Of a DNA stretch of 64,000 nucleotides, positions 26,661-35,265 are shown piece by piece. The stretch covers positions 1-64,000 of the forward strand of contig JAMONP010000044.1 in assembly GCA_027065695.1 (NCBI GenBank). The letters run 5' to 3'. The DNA comes from Desulfuromonadales bacterium (GTDB lineage Bacteria > Desulfobacterota > Desulfuromonadia > Desulfuromonadales > BM103). A program made the position numbers and the translations under genes. Within the stretch, counting starts at the first letter, position 1. Each line of letters starts with the position of its first letter. The notes under the pieces are model-generated. The model did not search any database and was not told the origin of the DNA. It saw only the letters and a program-made list of their open reading frames with translations.

Positions 26661-28048
26661 CCACTGTTTTATGCCCTCGTGTCTTGGTTGTCGATGATGA
26701 TCAGGCCCTGCTTGAAGCTCTGCTTCAGGCCGTGGAACTGATGGGCTACGAAGCTCTTGGTGAATGTGACCCATTACAGGGCCTGGAACTAGTTGGTAGC
26801 TGGGATCCGGATGTGGCTATTTTTGATCTCAAGATGCCAGGGCTGAATGGGCTGGAGTTGTTGCAGAGAGCACTTCAGGTGCAGCCTGAATTGCCAGTTC
26901 TGCTTCTTACCGCTCACGCCACTATTGAGACTGCAGTTCAGGCTGTGCGCGAGGGAGCCTATGATTTCCTGGAAAAACCCTTCGATCTGAATAAAATTGA
27001 ATTAACTCTGCAAAAGGCGCTGGATTACCTGGGGCAAAGGCGTCGTTACCGTTTGCTTGCTGAAACTACTGGTCGTAAAGGGGAGTTTGAAGGGATTATT
27101 GGAGAAAGTGTCGCGATCCAAAAGGTACTTGAAGCCGTGTCAGCTGTGGCGGACACAGATTCGACAGTCATGATAACCGGTGAAAGCGGAACCGGCAAAG
27201 AGTTGGTCGCTCGGGCTGTGCATGCCTCGGGAGGGCGGCAGGCAAAACCGTTTGTCACAGTGGATTGTGCTTCCATCCCCGACTCTTTGCTGGAGAGTGA
27301 ACTGTTTGGCCATGTCAAAGGGGCCTTTACTGGCGCCTATCGAGAGCGGGCAGGATATTTCGAAGCAGCGGCCGATGGCACGGTTTTCCTCGATGAAATT
27401 GGCGAAATTCCCCAGGTGCTTCAGAAAAAACTGTTACGAATCTTACAGGAAAAAACTTTTACACGTGTGGGAGAGACGCGGCAACGACGCACCGAAGCAC
27501 GGGTCGTGTCGGCGACCAACCGGGATCTTGAAAAATGGGTGGAGGAGGGAGGCTTTCGAGAGGATCTTTACTACCGACTCAGGGTAATCGAAATACAGGT
27601 TCCTCCTCTACGTGAACGGTCAGAGGATGTCCCTTTGTTGGTTCGTCATTATCTCGGTCGATTAAACCGAAAGTTGAATCGCGAGGTTCGTGGAATAACT
27701 CCTGAGGCTATGGAGGTTCTTCAGAATTACTCCTGGCCTGGGAACATTCGGGAGTTGGTTCACCTGCTTGAGCAACTCATGACGTTTCATAATCTCCAGG
27801 TCCTTGGTTTGTCTCACTTGCCCCATTATTTACACAACGAATCAGTCCCTGTTTTGCCTTCAGAGACCTATGTTACTCTCAAGGAAAAGCTGTTAGATGA
27901 CGCTGGCTTCGAGTATTTTCAGAAACTGATGAGTCACTATCACGGTAATATTACCAGGATGGCTGAGCATGCAGGCCTTAACCGGCGGCATCTTCACCGG
28001 CTTCTTCTGAAGTTAGGGCTAGATCCATCTCTGTATCGACACATGTGA
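26657..28048 (+). CDS. Sigma-54-dependent response regulator (NtrC family)
   Basis: This encodes 463 residues. The receiver domain has VVDDDQALLEALL and the phospho-acceptor Asp57 in AIFDLKMPGLNG. The AAA+ domain has Walker A GESGTGKELVARAVH, the sigma-54 contact loop GAFTGA and Walker B TVFLDEIGEIP. The C-terminal Fis-type HTH reads HGNITRMAEHAGLNRRHLHR. It acts as an enhancer-binding activator together with the upstream kinase. Two 18 bp palindromes 34 bp apart lie downstream in the next intergenic region, a good candidate for its enhancer site. Confidence 0.92.
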   Translation: MTTVLCPRVLVVDDDQALLEALLQAVELMGYEALGECDPLQGLELVGSWDPDVAIFDLKMPGLNGLELLQRALQVQPELPVLLLTAHATIETAVQAVREGAYDFLEKPFDLNKIELTLQKALDYLGQRRRYRLLAETTGRKGEFEGIIGESVAIQKVLEAVSAVADTDSTVMITGESGTGKELVARAVHASGGRQAKPFVTVDCASIPDSLLESELFGHVKGAFTGAYRERAGYFEAAADGTVFLDEIGEIPQVLQKKLLRILQEKTFTRVGETRQRRTEARVVSATNRDLEKWVEEGGFREDLYYRLRVIEIQVPPLRERSEDVPLLVRHYLGRLNRKLNREVRGITPEAMEVLQNYSWPGNIRELVHLLEQLMTFHNLQVLGLSHLPHYLHNESVPVLPSETYVTLKEKLLDDAGFEYFQKLMSHYHGNITRMAEHAGLNRRHLHRLLLKLGLDPSLYRHM

Positions 28049-28228
28049 GACCTTTTAGTCCCACCCTGTTCGGTTGTTAATTATGGCAATCATTTTAATC
28101 AACTGCTAGTTTCTGCTTGACTTCCCTTTAGTTTAGCGCAGAGATGGGCCATTATTGACCCCAATCTTGATAAATTCTCTAGGATATACCCGCTCGGGTG
28201 AATTCCTCTTCCTGGTTCCCTTTTCCGC

Positions 28229-28280
28229 TGAGACATTTATGTCGCATCAATTTTGTTTGTATTGAGACAAACATGTCTCT
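28229..28280. promoter_or_regulatory. Paired palindromes, candidate enhancer site
   Basis: TGAGACATTTATGTCGCA (28229-28246) and TGAGACAAACATGTCTCT (28263-28280) share TGAGACA-N3-ATGTC-N-C and are 34 bp apart, near three DNA turns. This is the usual layout of an upstream activating sequence for a sigma-54 activator; the gene for one ends 180 bp upstream. Confidence 0.55.
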
Positions 28281-28409
28281 TTTGTGGTCAACGTTCACGG
28301 CTTGTTCCTGTATATTGTAACGTCGTTTTAGATTAGATAAGTATAATATGCTTTTAAATCAATATCTTGCCGGGCAAATAAGGAGTAAGCATGGTTATTG
28401 TCTTATAAA

Positions 28410-28425
28410 TGGAACGATGTTTGAT
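28410..28425 (+). promoter_or_regulatory. Possible sigma-54 promoter
   Basis: TGGAACGATGTTTGAT matches the -24/-12 consensus TGGCACGNNNNTTGCW except for two bases, one of them the normally conserved C of the -12 GC. It lies 130-180 bp downstream of the palindrome pair, a normal enhancer distance. The match is suggestive only. Confidence 0.35.
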
Positions 28426-28672
28426 GTAGAGCTATGCGAGGTTTATCCGCCAGGTTTAATCCTGACGGTCAAGTGTGTCAGGGCGAAGTTAAGTCTATAA
28501 GCTTCTGACACTATTGATTGACGTGTTTAAGTGCATTTCTGTTGACAGTTATTGAGATTAACATTCGACCAATAAGGAGCAAGTAGTGGGACACTCGGCA
28601 AACGGGAGAACTTGAAACAAGCGAAGCCGTTAGTTTCTATGGGATGAAAATTTAAAAACTAAGGAGTTATTG

Positions 28673-30307
28673 ATGAGCATCACGAAATGTAAAATGAGAT
28701 TTTTATTGTCCGGCAAAGCCTGTGTTGTTCTTGCGGGTATGGTCCTCTTTTTCGCCTCCCCGGTAATGGCGTTTACCTTCTCGTCTGGAGAGCTGGAAGG
28801 TGGCCTGGATATCACCCTTGGCTATGCCACTGCCTACAGCACAGAAAAGGGCAACACGAAGAATGGTGTCAACAATAAACATTTTGATGCCCCCAACTAT
28901 AAAAGTGATGAAACCTATAGAGGTAGGGGAATCGTTGCACAGGTCTGGAAGGTCATGGGTGAGCTGGATCTTGTCTACAAGGATTACGGCTTCAAGTCCA
29001 CTGCGAGCTTCACCTACGATACTGAGATCATGGATAAGCAGCGCGATTACGACTTTGATCACGATGGTAAAAAAGATGGTTGGAGTGATGATGCTAAGGA
29101 TGCCTCAGGTCGGGTCTTCAACCTCCTTGATGCTTATGCTTACGGTGTTTTTATGGATGATTCGCTGGACATTCGAGTTGGTCGCCAAGTCATCAACTGG
29201 GGTGAAGGACTGGTTTTTATGGAAGGTGTCTCAGTGCAGGTGCCGTTCAACATCAACAATCTGGTTTTGCCTGGTTCCGAACTGAAGGAAGCTTACATAG
29301 GGTTGGGCGCTGTTCGTGCACAGTATGCAGCGACCGACAACATCTCTTTTGACGCCTACTGGCAGTGGGAGTGGGAGAAAAACATGTTCCCTGGTACCGG
29401 TACCTTTTACGGCGACGATATCCTTGCGTCCCCTGGTGCGGAAGAGGAGACTTTTGCCTGGACAGGAGGGGCTTTTGGCTTTGAAGATCGCGATGGAGAT
29501 ACCGACGAAACCAACCAATGGGGTATCTCCGCCACCAGCTATATCGGTAACTCTGAATATGGTATTTACTATTCTCGTTACAACGATGCCATGCCGTCAG
29601 TCGGTTTTGATCTGAATAAGGGCAATGTTTTTGTGACTTATGCTGAAAACCAGGACATGTTTGGTATCAGCATGTCTACTTCTGTTGCAGCTCTTGGTGG
29701 CTGGACAATAAACAGCGAACTTTCTTATCGCCCAAACCGCAGGATCAGTACCGTTATCTTTGGTGGACCTAACGGAATTGGCCTTGACGACGATGGTAAA
29801 TACTGGACAGAGGCAGACACCTGGAATGCCTCGACCTACGGTTTCTGGCTAGGCAAAGCTTTCATCGGTGGAATTGATTCCCAGTTCGCCTTCATCCAGA
29901 TTGGCGTCGATATCATGGACTACGACGGCGATATGTCGGATTTACAGCCCATGCTGGTTGACCACGATGCTGCAGCTGACAGAGGGGATGGCGTTTATGA
30001 GGTTGTCAGCTCTGATGAAGAAGTATCGACTACAGCCTGGGGCATTGCTGCTGAATGGGATGCGACCTGGCAGTCAGTCATGCCGGCCATCGATGTCACC
30101 CTGGCCCTCTTTGCACAGTATGATTTTGCTGGCAACTCTCACTTAACAGGTAATTTCTCCGAAGGACGTTTGCTCAGTTCCATCGGACTCAGCTCTGTCA
30201 TCCATAACGATTGGGAGACCGGATTAAGTTATGCTCGCACCGATTACAGCGATAGTAATTACGAAGTTCAAAATACTGTCAACTTCAACGTTAACTATAA
30301 ATTTTAA
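28673..30307 (+). CDS. DUF1302 family outer-membrane protein
   Basis: This encodes 544 residues from ATG 28673, with AAGGAG 6 bp upstream. A signal peptide covers about the first 35 residues, ending near VMAF. The rest has alternating hydrophobic and polar strands, many aromatic residues, and ends NFNVNYKF with a terminal Phe, as expected for an outer-membrane beta-barrel. Segments such as GELEGGLDITLGYATAY and DIRVGRQVINWGEGLVF are typical of DUF1302. The family's biochemical role is not firmly known; members co-occur with DUF1329, YCF48-like and RND proteins and are suspected to handle hydrophobic substrates across the outer membrane. Confidence 0.82.
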   Translation: MSITKCKMRFLLSGKACVVLAGMVLFFASPVMAFTFSSGELEGGLDITLGYATAYSTEKGNTKNGVNNKHFDAPNYKSDETYRGRGIVAQVWKVMGELDLVYKDYGFKSTASFTYDTEIMDKQRDYDFDHDGKKDGWSDDAKDASGRVFNLLDAYAYGVFMDDSLDIRVGRQVINWGEGLVFMEGVSVQVPFNINNLVLPGSELKEAYIGLGAVRAQYAATDNISFDAYWQWEWEKNMFPGTGTFYGDDILASPGAEEETFAWTGGAFGFEDRDGDTDETNQWGISATSYIGNSEYGIYYSRYNDAMPSVGFDLNKGNVFVTYAENQDMFGISMSTSVAALGGWTINSELSYRPNRRISTVIFGGPNGIGLDDDGKYWTEADTWNASTYGFWLGKAFIGGIDSQFAFIQIGVDIMDYDGDMSDLQPMLVDHDAAADRGDGVYEVVSSDEEVSTTAWGIAAEWDATWQSVMPAIDVTLALFAQYDFAGNSHLTGNFSEGRLLSSIGLSSVIHNDWETGLSYARTDYSDSNYEVQNTVNFNVNYKF

Positions 30308-30353
30308 ATCGACTTAAAGCCGACAAGACTTTTAGAAATAAGGAGTTCGAAGA

Positions 30354-31712
30354 ATGATGAAAAAGACAATTGCTGCAATAAGCTGTCTGGCGGTTCTGGC
30401 TGCTGCGAGCCTTGCGTCTGCCACTGTGTCGGCCGAAGAGGCCGCCCGCCTGGGTAAGGATCTCACGCCGATGGGTGCTGAAATGGCAGGTAATGCTGAT
30501 GGCACGATTCCGGCCTGGACGGGTGGCTACACTACGCCCTTCCCTGGCTGGAAAGAGGGTGATGCCCGCCCCGACCCTTATGCCGGTGACAAAAAGCTGT
30601 TTACGATAACCAAAGAGAATATGGCCAAATACGCCGACAAGATCCCGGAAGCTTCCAAGGCGATGCTCATGGCGTACCCTGATGAATTCAGGATGCATGT
30701 CTACCCGACGCGACGCAGCGCCGGTTTCCCTCAGTGGTATTATGACAACATCAAAAAAGCCGCTACCGATGTTAAACTGAATGCTGACGGCAACGGCGTC
30801 ACCGGTGCACACGCCACAATCCCTTTCCCGATCCCGCAAAATGGCAAAGAGGTCATCTGGAACCACATGCTGCGCTTCCAGGGTTATACCCGCACTATGG
30901 TGTTCTCGGAAAACACCATGTACAAGGGTGGTGCCGACCTGCTAACGACCTTGGCCAATCAGGTATACTATCCTTACTTCGATGCCAATGTTAGCGAAGC
31001 CGACAAGAAAGAGGGCACCCTCTATAAGTACTCCTCTACCACGCTTACACCTTCCCGCGACGCAGGCGAGGGCCTGCTGGTTATAGATAACATTGATCCA
31101 GCTAAAGTTCCCCGCAAGGCCTGGCTTTATGATCCAGCCGAGCGTCGTGTTCGTCGCTTGCCGAATCTTGACTATGATACCCCTGACCGCCCCGAAAACG
31201 TAATCGATGATTATGACCTTTATAGTGGCTCGCCAGAGCGGTATGACTTCAAGATTGTCGGCAAAAAAGAGTTTTACGTCCCCTATAACAACAATACAGT
31301 CAACTCTAATGAGCGCTCCATCAAGGAAGACTGGGGCGACTGGATGCTCAACTCTGATCTGATTCGTTACGAATTGCACCGGGTCTGGGTGGTTGAGGCT
31401 ACTGTTACCAAGGGACAGCGTCATGTCTATGCCAAACGAGTCTTCTATATTGACGAGGACTCCTGGACGATTCTGGTTACAGACAAGTATGACGGCAGCG
31501 GTAACCTGTGGCGTGTAGGCTACTATTATCCATTGACTGCTCCTGAAGTGCCAATGTTCGGTGGTGGTTTTGTTGCTCATTATGACCTCAAAACCTCTGG
31601 CAGTTACACGATTTACGCCCCGAATGGTATGAAGAAATCAGCCAGTTACACTAAAGAGCCGGAATCATCGAAATTCTTCACCCCGGCAGCACTTAGAAGG
31701 CGTGGTCGCTAA
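30354..31712 (+). CDS. DUF1329 family periplasmic protein
   Basis: This encodes 452 residues with a signal peptide (cleavage near VSAEE) and the family's recognisable features: AARLGKDLTPMGAEMAGN, IPAWTGG, VYPTRRSAGFPQWYYDN and a C-terminal LolA-like half with YAKRVFYIDEDSWTI. AAGGAG precedes ATG. The fold is expected to bind a lipophilic ligand. It belongs to the four-gene DUF1302/DUF1329/YCF48/RND group and ends before a strong intrinsic terminator. Confidence 0.83.
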   Translation: MMKKTIAAISCLAVLAAASLASATVSAEEAARLGKDLTPMGAEMAGNADGTIPAWTGGYTTPFPGWKEGDARPDPYAGDKKLFTITKENMAKYADKIPEASKAMLMAYPDEFRMHVYPTRRSAGFPQWYYDNIKKAATDVKLNADGNGVTGAHATIPFPIPQNGKEVIWNHMLRFQGYTRTMVFSENTMYKGGADLLTTLANQVYYPYFDANVSEADKKEGTLYKYSSTTLTPSRDAGEGLLVIDNIDPAKVPRKAWLYDPAERRVRRLPNLDYDTPDRPENVIDDYDLYSGSPERYDFKIVGKKEFYVPYNNNTVNSNERSIKEDWGDWMLNSDLIRYELHRVWVVEATVTKGQRHVYAKRVFYIDEDSWTILVTDKYDGSGNLWRVGYYYPLTAPEVPMFGGGFVAHYDLKTSGSYTIYAPNGMKKSASYTKEPESSKFFTPAALRRRGR

Positions 31713-31730
31713 GAGAGAAACGCCATAGAA

Positions 31731-31770
31731 AACACCCTGGTTTTTTTGACAGAGCCAGGGTGTTTTTTTT
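31731..31770 (+). terminator. Intrinsic terminator after DUF1329 gene
   Basis: AACACCCTGG (31731-31740) and CCAGGGTGTT (31755-31764) form a perfect 10 bp stem around a 14-base loop, followed directly by a run of T. It may terminate or attenuate transcription before the YCF48-like gene. Confidence 0.85.
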
Positions 31771-31836
31771 CTCAGATACTGGTAAAAAACGTAAATTTAG
31801 TTGTGACATATGGCTGTTGGATGCAAAGGAATTCGG

Positions 31837-32847
31837 ATGGAAATGACAGGAAGAATAAGTTACTGGTTTAGCGCGACACTGGTCGTGCTAATGACTCTCT
31901 TTAGCCCTTCTTCTGCGCAAGCTGTATACAAAGACGTTATTGAGATGGCGGCTGTGAAGGTGGATACAGTGCGTACTTCGCTTGCTCTGGATGTTGCCAG
32001 AGCAGGTGATCGTCTGGTGGTCGTCGGTGAACGTGGTCATATCATCTACTCAGATAATAATGGCGAGAGCTGGACACAGGCTGATGTGAAGACGCGCAGC
32101 CAACTCAACGCAGTCGACTTTATTAATAACAAGTTGGGCTGGGCTGTAGGTGAAGATGCAGTGATCGTACACACCACAGACGGCGGCAATAGCTGGACAC
32201 GTCAGTTTGACGATCGTGATGCCGACATGCGCGGACCGCTGCTTGATGTGGTTTTCTTGAGTGAAAAAGAAGGGTTTGCTGTCGGTGTCTTTAACAAGAT
32301 GTTTAAAACTACCGATGGCGGCGTCACCTGGAACAATTGGTCCGAACATGTTGACAATCTCGACGAGTGGCATCTTTTTAATATTACTGTCTCGGCGGAT
32401 GGGGTCCTCTACATAGGTTCAGAACAGGGCCTTATCTTTAAATCCGCAGATAGGGGTGAAACTTTTGTCCCGATACAAACGGACCACGTCGGTAGTTTTC
32501 CTGGCGTCATAGCCCGTAAGGGAGAGGACGGTTATGACCGTGTTATTGCTTTTGGCCCTGGTGGTGTCGTCTGGGTAAGTAGTGACAGTGCTGAGACATG
32601 GACGAAACTGGAGAGTGAAAGTCTTGCTGGTCTTCTGGGAGGTGCCTGGCTACCTGATGGTTCGGCAGTGGTCGTGGGTCATGAAGGTATGTTGCTGCGT
32701 ATTGACAGCATGCTTGAAGTGGTTAGTTCTCATCCCAACAAGAGCGGGCTGCCTTTTAGTGCGGTGTTGCCTGTAAGTGAAAAGCGGTTGGTCCTGGTTG
32801 GTTTTGGTGGCCCTAAAGCTGTAGCTATTCCACAAACGGTCCAATGA
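31837..32847 (+). CDS. YCF48/BNR-repeat beta-propeller protein
   Basis: This encodes about 336 residues from ATG 31837, chosen for AAAGGA 6 bp upstream; an in-frame ATG at 31810 is less likely. An N-terminal signal peptide ends near SAQA. Repeated units such as YSDNNGESWTQADV, HTTDGGNSWTRQF, KTTDGGVTWNNW and KSADRGETF mark sialidase-type propeller repeats. It is part of the conserved cluster with DUF1302, DUF1329 and an RND transporter, where it may scaffold a cell-envelope complex. Its ligand is unknown. Confidence 0.85.
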   Translation: MEMTGRISYWFSATLVVLMTLFSPSSAQAVYKDVIEMAAVKVDTVRTSLALDVARAGDRLVVVGERGHIIYSDNNGESWTQADVKTRSQLNAVDFINNKLGWAVGEDAVIVHTTDGGNSWTRQFDDRDADMRGPLLDVVFLSEKEGFAVGVFNKMFKTTDGGVTWNNWSEHVDNLDEWHLFNITVSADGVLYIGSEQGLIFKSADRGETFVPIQTDHVGSFPGVIARKGEDGYDRVIAFGPGGVVWVSSDSAETWTKLESESLAGLLGGAWLPDGSAVVVGHEGMLLRIDSMLEVVSSHPNKSGLPFSAVLPVSEKRLVLVGFGGPKAVAIPQTVQ

Positions 32848-32872
32848 GTTGAGGGGCAAAAAGGTTTAGATA

Positions 32873-35200
32873 ATGATGAATCCGATAAAGTTTAACTGGT
32901 ATGAAACTGCTATTTTTAAATACAGGGGTGTGATCCTCGCCCTGAGTGTTATCGTGACACTTTTTTTCGCTTATCAAGCTCTTCAGGTGCGTCCTGACAC
33001 GCGACTTGAAAGACTTATTCCAGGAAGTCACGAGTTTGTACAAAATGCGCGTGAGTTTCTTGGTGCCGAACAAGTTGGCGGATCAAGCGTCGTGCGCGTC
33101 GCCGTGGAACGCACCGATGGCGACACGATCTTTGACTACAAATACCTGCTGACCCTGCAGAAGATAAGCGATGAGCTTTCTCTCCTTGAGGGGGTTGACA
33201 CGGGCAGTCTCAATTCTCTTTGGGCTCCAGGGATGCTCTGGTTCGCTGTAACGCCTGAGGGTTTCAGCAGCGGTCGGGTGATCGAGAATAATAACTTTGC
33301 CGATACTCCCGAGTCGATGGCAGAGATAAAAGTTAACGCTTTTCGAGCTGGTATCGTCGGCAGTTATGTCTCCGAAAACTTTAAAGCCACGATGATCGAC
33401 TTTTCCGTATTGCCGATAAGTCCCAAGACGCGCCAGCCGCTTGATATGGATGCTTTTAATACGAAGCTGGAAGAAGTGCGATCCAGATACAACGATCAGG
33501 GTGTTAGCCTCCATATCATAGGTGATGTCAAAAAGGTTGCTGACCTGGTGGGCGGGTTTGGCAAAATTGGTCTTTTCTTTCTCTGCGCAATTCTCATTAC
33601 CGCGCTGCTGCTTTATCAATATTCGCGAGGATACAAGGCGACAATCGTGCCTCTCGCTTGCTCACTAGTCGCCGTGGTATGGCAACTGGGCGTGCTCAAC
33701 CTGATGGGCCAAGGGCTTGGGATATTCTCCGTGCTGGTGCCCTTCTTGATTTTTGCCATTGCTGTCAGTCACGCTGTCCAGGTTATCAATGTGATTGCCC
33801 ACGAAGTCGGTAATGGCGAAACTAGGCTTGTCGCCGCAAAGCGTGCTTTCCATCATCTGCACAAACCTGGGCTGGTGGCTCTTTTGAGCGATGGTATCGG
33901 TTTTGCCATGCTCTTTATCATCGACATTGGTGCGATTAAAGATCTGGCGATGGTCGCCTCTGTCGGCGTCGCTGTTGTCATTTTTACCAACCTGGTGCTG
34001 CTGCCGATCATTATGAGTTACGTGGGTATCTCACAAAGCAGTGTTGAGCATGCACAAAGTAAACTCACCGATAAATCAGCACTATGGGATGGAATTGCTT
34101 GCTTCGCAAAGACGAAGATGGCGTGGCCGGCGCTCGTCGTGGCGGTTGGTTTGCTGGTCATAGGTTTAATCGCTGGCAAGGATCTGAAGATCGGCGACCT
34201 CGACAAAGGGGCTCCCGAGCTGCGTGCCGATTCAGTCTACAACATTGACAATACCTTCATCACCAGCACTTTTTCCACCTCTACCGATCTAATGAGCATC
34301 TTTGTGGGTACCCCCAGCGGGGAGTGCGAAACTTTCAAGGTTATGGATCTGATCGACCGTCTCGGCTGGGAGCTGCAAAACACAGAAGGGGTGCAATCGG
34401 TTTCCTCACCTGTCTCGGTCGCCAAGGACAGTCGTTTCTTCGGTAACGAAGGGAATCCTAAGTTTTGGGCGTTGCCACGTGATGAAAGGGTTCTGGCCAG
34501 AGCTATTGCCATGACCGGATACGCTATGAACACGAATAGTCTTGAATGCAATATGCAACAGATTGATCTGCAATTGGCCGATCACAAACAGGGCACCTTG
34601 CAGAGAGTTACCGCAGAGGTGCGCGCGTTTGCAGCCGACAATGACGACGCTGACCTCTGGTTCCGTTTGGGTAACGGTAACGCTGCTTTTGAAGCGGCAA
34701 CCAACGAAGTCATAACCGCAGCACAATTTAAGATACTGCTCTATATCTACGGTGTCGTGGTGCTCATGGTGCTCATTACCTTCAGGTCTATAAAGGCCGC
34801 ACTCTGCATAATCCTGCCGCTGGTGCTTACCTCGGTCCTGGCTAATGGCCTGATGGCTATGCTTGGCATCGGCGTGAAGGTGGCAACACTACCAGTTATC
34901 GCACTTGGTGTAGGGGTAGGGGTTGACTACGGCATATATATTTACAGCCGTTTGACCTCCTTTATTGCCCAAGGGCATTCTTTGGAGCTCGCTTATGTCG
35001 AGACGTTGAAGACAACCGGAAAGGCAGTGTTTTTTACTGGAATCACCTTGGCCGTGGGGGTTGCCACCTGGTACTTCTCACCAATCAAGTTTCAGGCTGA
35101 TATGGGCATACTTTTAACCTTCATGTTCCTCTGGAACATGCTGGGCGCACTTTTGCTCTTGCCTGCACTGGCCAGATTTTTGAGAGTGGGGAGCAAGTAA
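32873..35200 (+). CDS. RND/MMPL-superfamily transporter
   Basis: This encodes 775 residues. A transmembrane helix at about 18-36 is followed by a periplasmic loop to about 220, then a five-helix bundle, a second large loop (about 450-620) and a second five-helix bundle, the two-fold RND layout. The lipid-exporter-like segments VPFLIFAIAVSHAVQVIN and VIALGVGVGVDYGIYIYSR are clear. No periplasmic adaptor gene is adjacent. With DUF1302 and DUF1329 partners it likely moves a hydrophobic compound between membranes. Direction and substrate are unknown. Confidence 0.87.
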   Translation: MMNPIKFNWYETAIFKYRGVILALSVIVTLFFAYQALQVRPDTRLERLIPGSHEFVQNAREFLGAEQVGGSSVVRVAVERTDGDTIFDYKYLLTLQKISDELSLLEGVDTGSLNSLWAPGMLWFAVTPEGFSSGRVIENNNFADTPESMAEIKVNAFRAGIVGSYVSENFKATMIDFSVLPISPKTRQPLDMDAFNTKLEEVRSRYNDQGVSLHIIGDVKKVADLVGGFGKIGLFFLCAILITALLLYQYSRGYKATIVPLACSLVAVVWQLGVLNLMGQGLGIFSVLVPFLIFAIAVSHAVQVINVIAHEVGNGETRLVAAKRAFHHLHKPGLVALLSDGIGFAMLFIIDIGAIKDLAMVASVGVAVVIFTNLVLLPIIMSYVGISQSSVEHAQSKLTDKSALWDGIACFAKTKMAWPALVVAVGLLVIGLIAGKDLKIGDLDKGAPELRADSVYNIDNTFITSTFSTSTDLMSIFVGTPSGECETFKVMDLIDRLGWELQNTEGVQSVSSPVSVAKDSRFFGNEGNPKFWALPRDERVLARAIAMTGYAMNTNSLECNMQQIDLQLADHKQGTLQRVTAEVRAFAADNDDADLWFRLGNGNAAFEAATNEVITAAQFKILLYIYGVVVLMVLITFRSIKAALCIILPLVLTSVLANGLMAMLGIGVKVATLPVIALGVGVGVDYGIYIYSRLTSFIAQGHSLELAYVETLKTTGKAVFFTGITLAVGVATWYFSPIKFQADMGILLTFMFLWNMLGALLLLPALARFLRVGSK

Positions 35201-35265
35201 TGGTGATTAAGAATTTCACCGTCTACAGATTAAGATAACGATCAACAAACAGGAGAATAAAGCTT

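Larger units (their letters stand above)
28049..28672. other. Long regulatory region before DUF1302 gene
   Basis: This stretch of about 620 bp has no supported gene. It holds the paired palindromes at 28229-28280, a weak sigma-54-like promoter at 28410, and two similar Shine-Dalgarno-like strings (28377 and 28571, both containing AATAAGGAG) each heading only a very short open frame. Confidence 0.55.
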
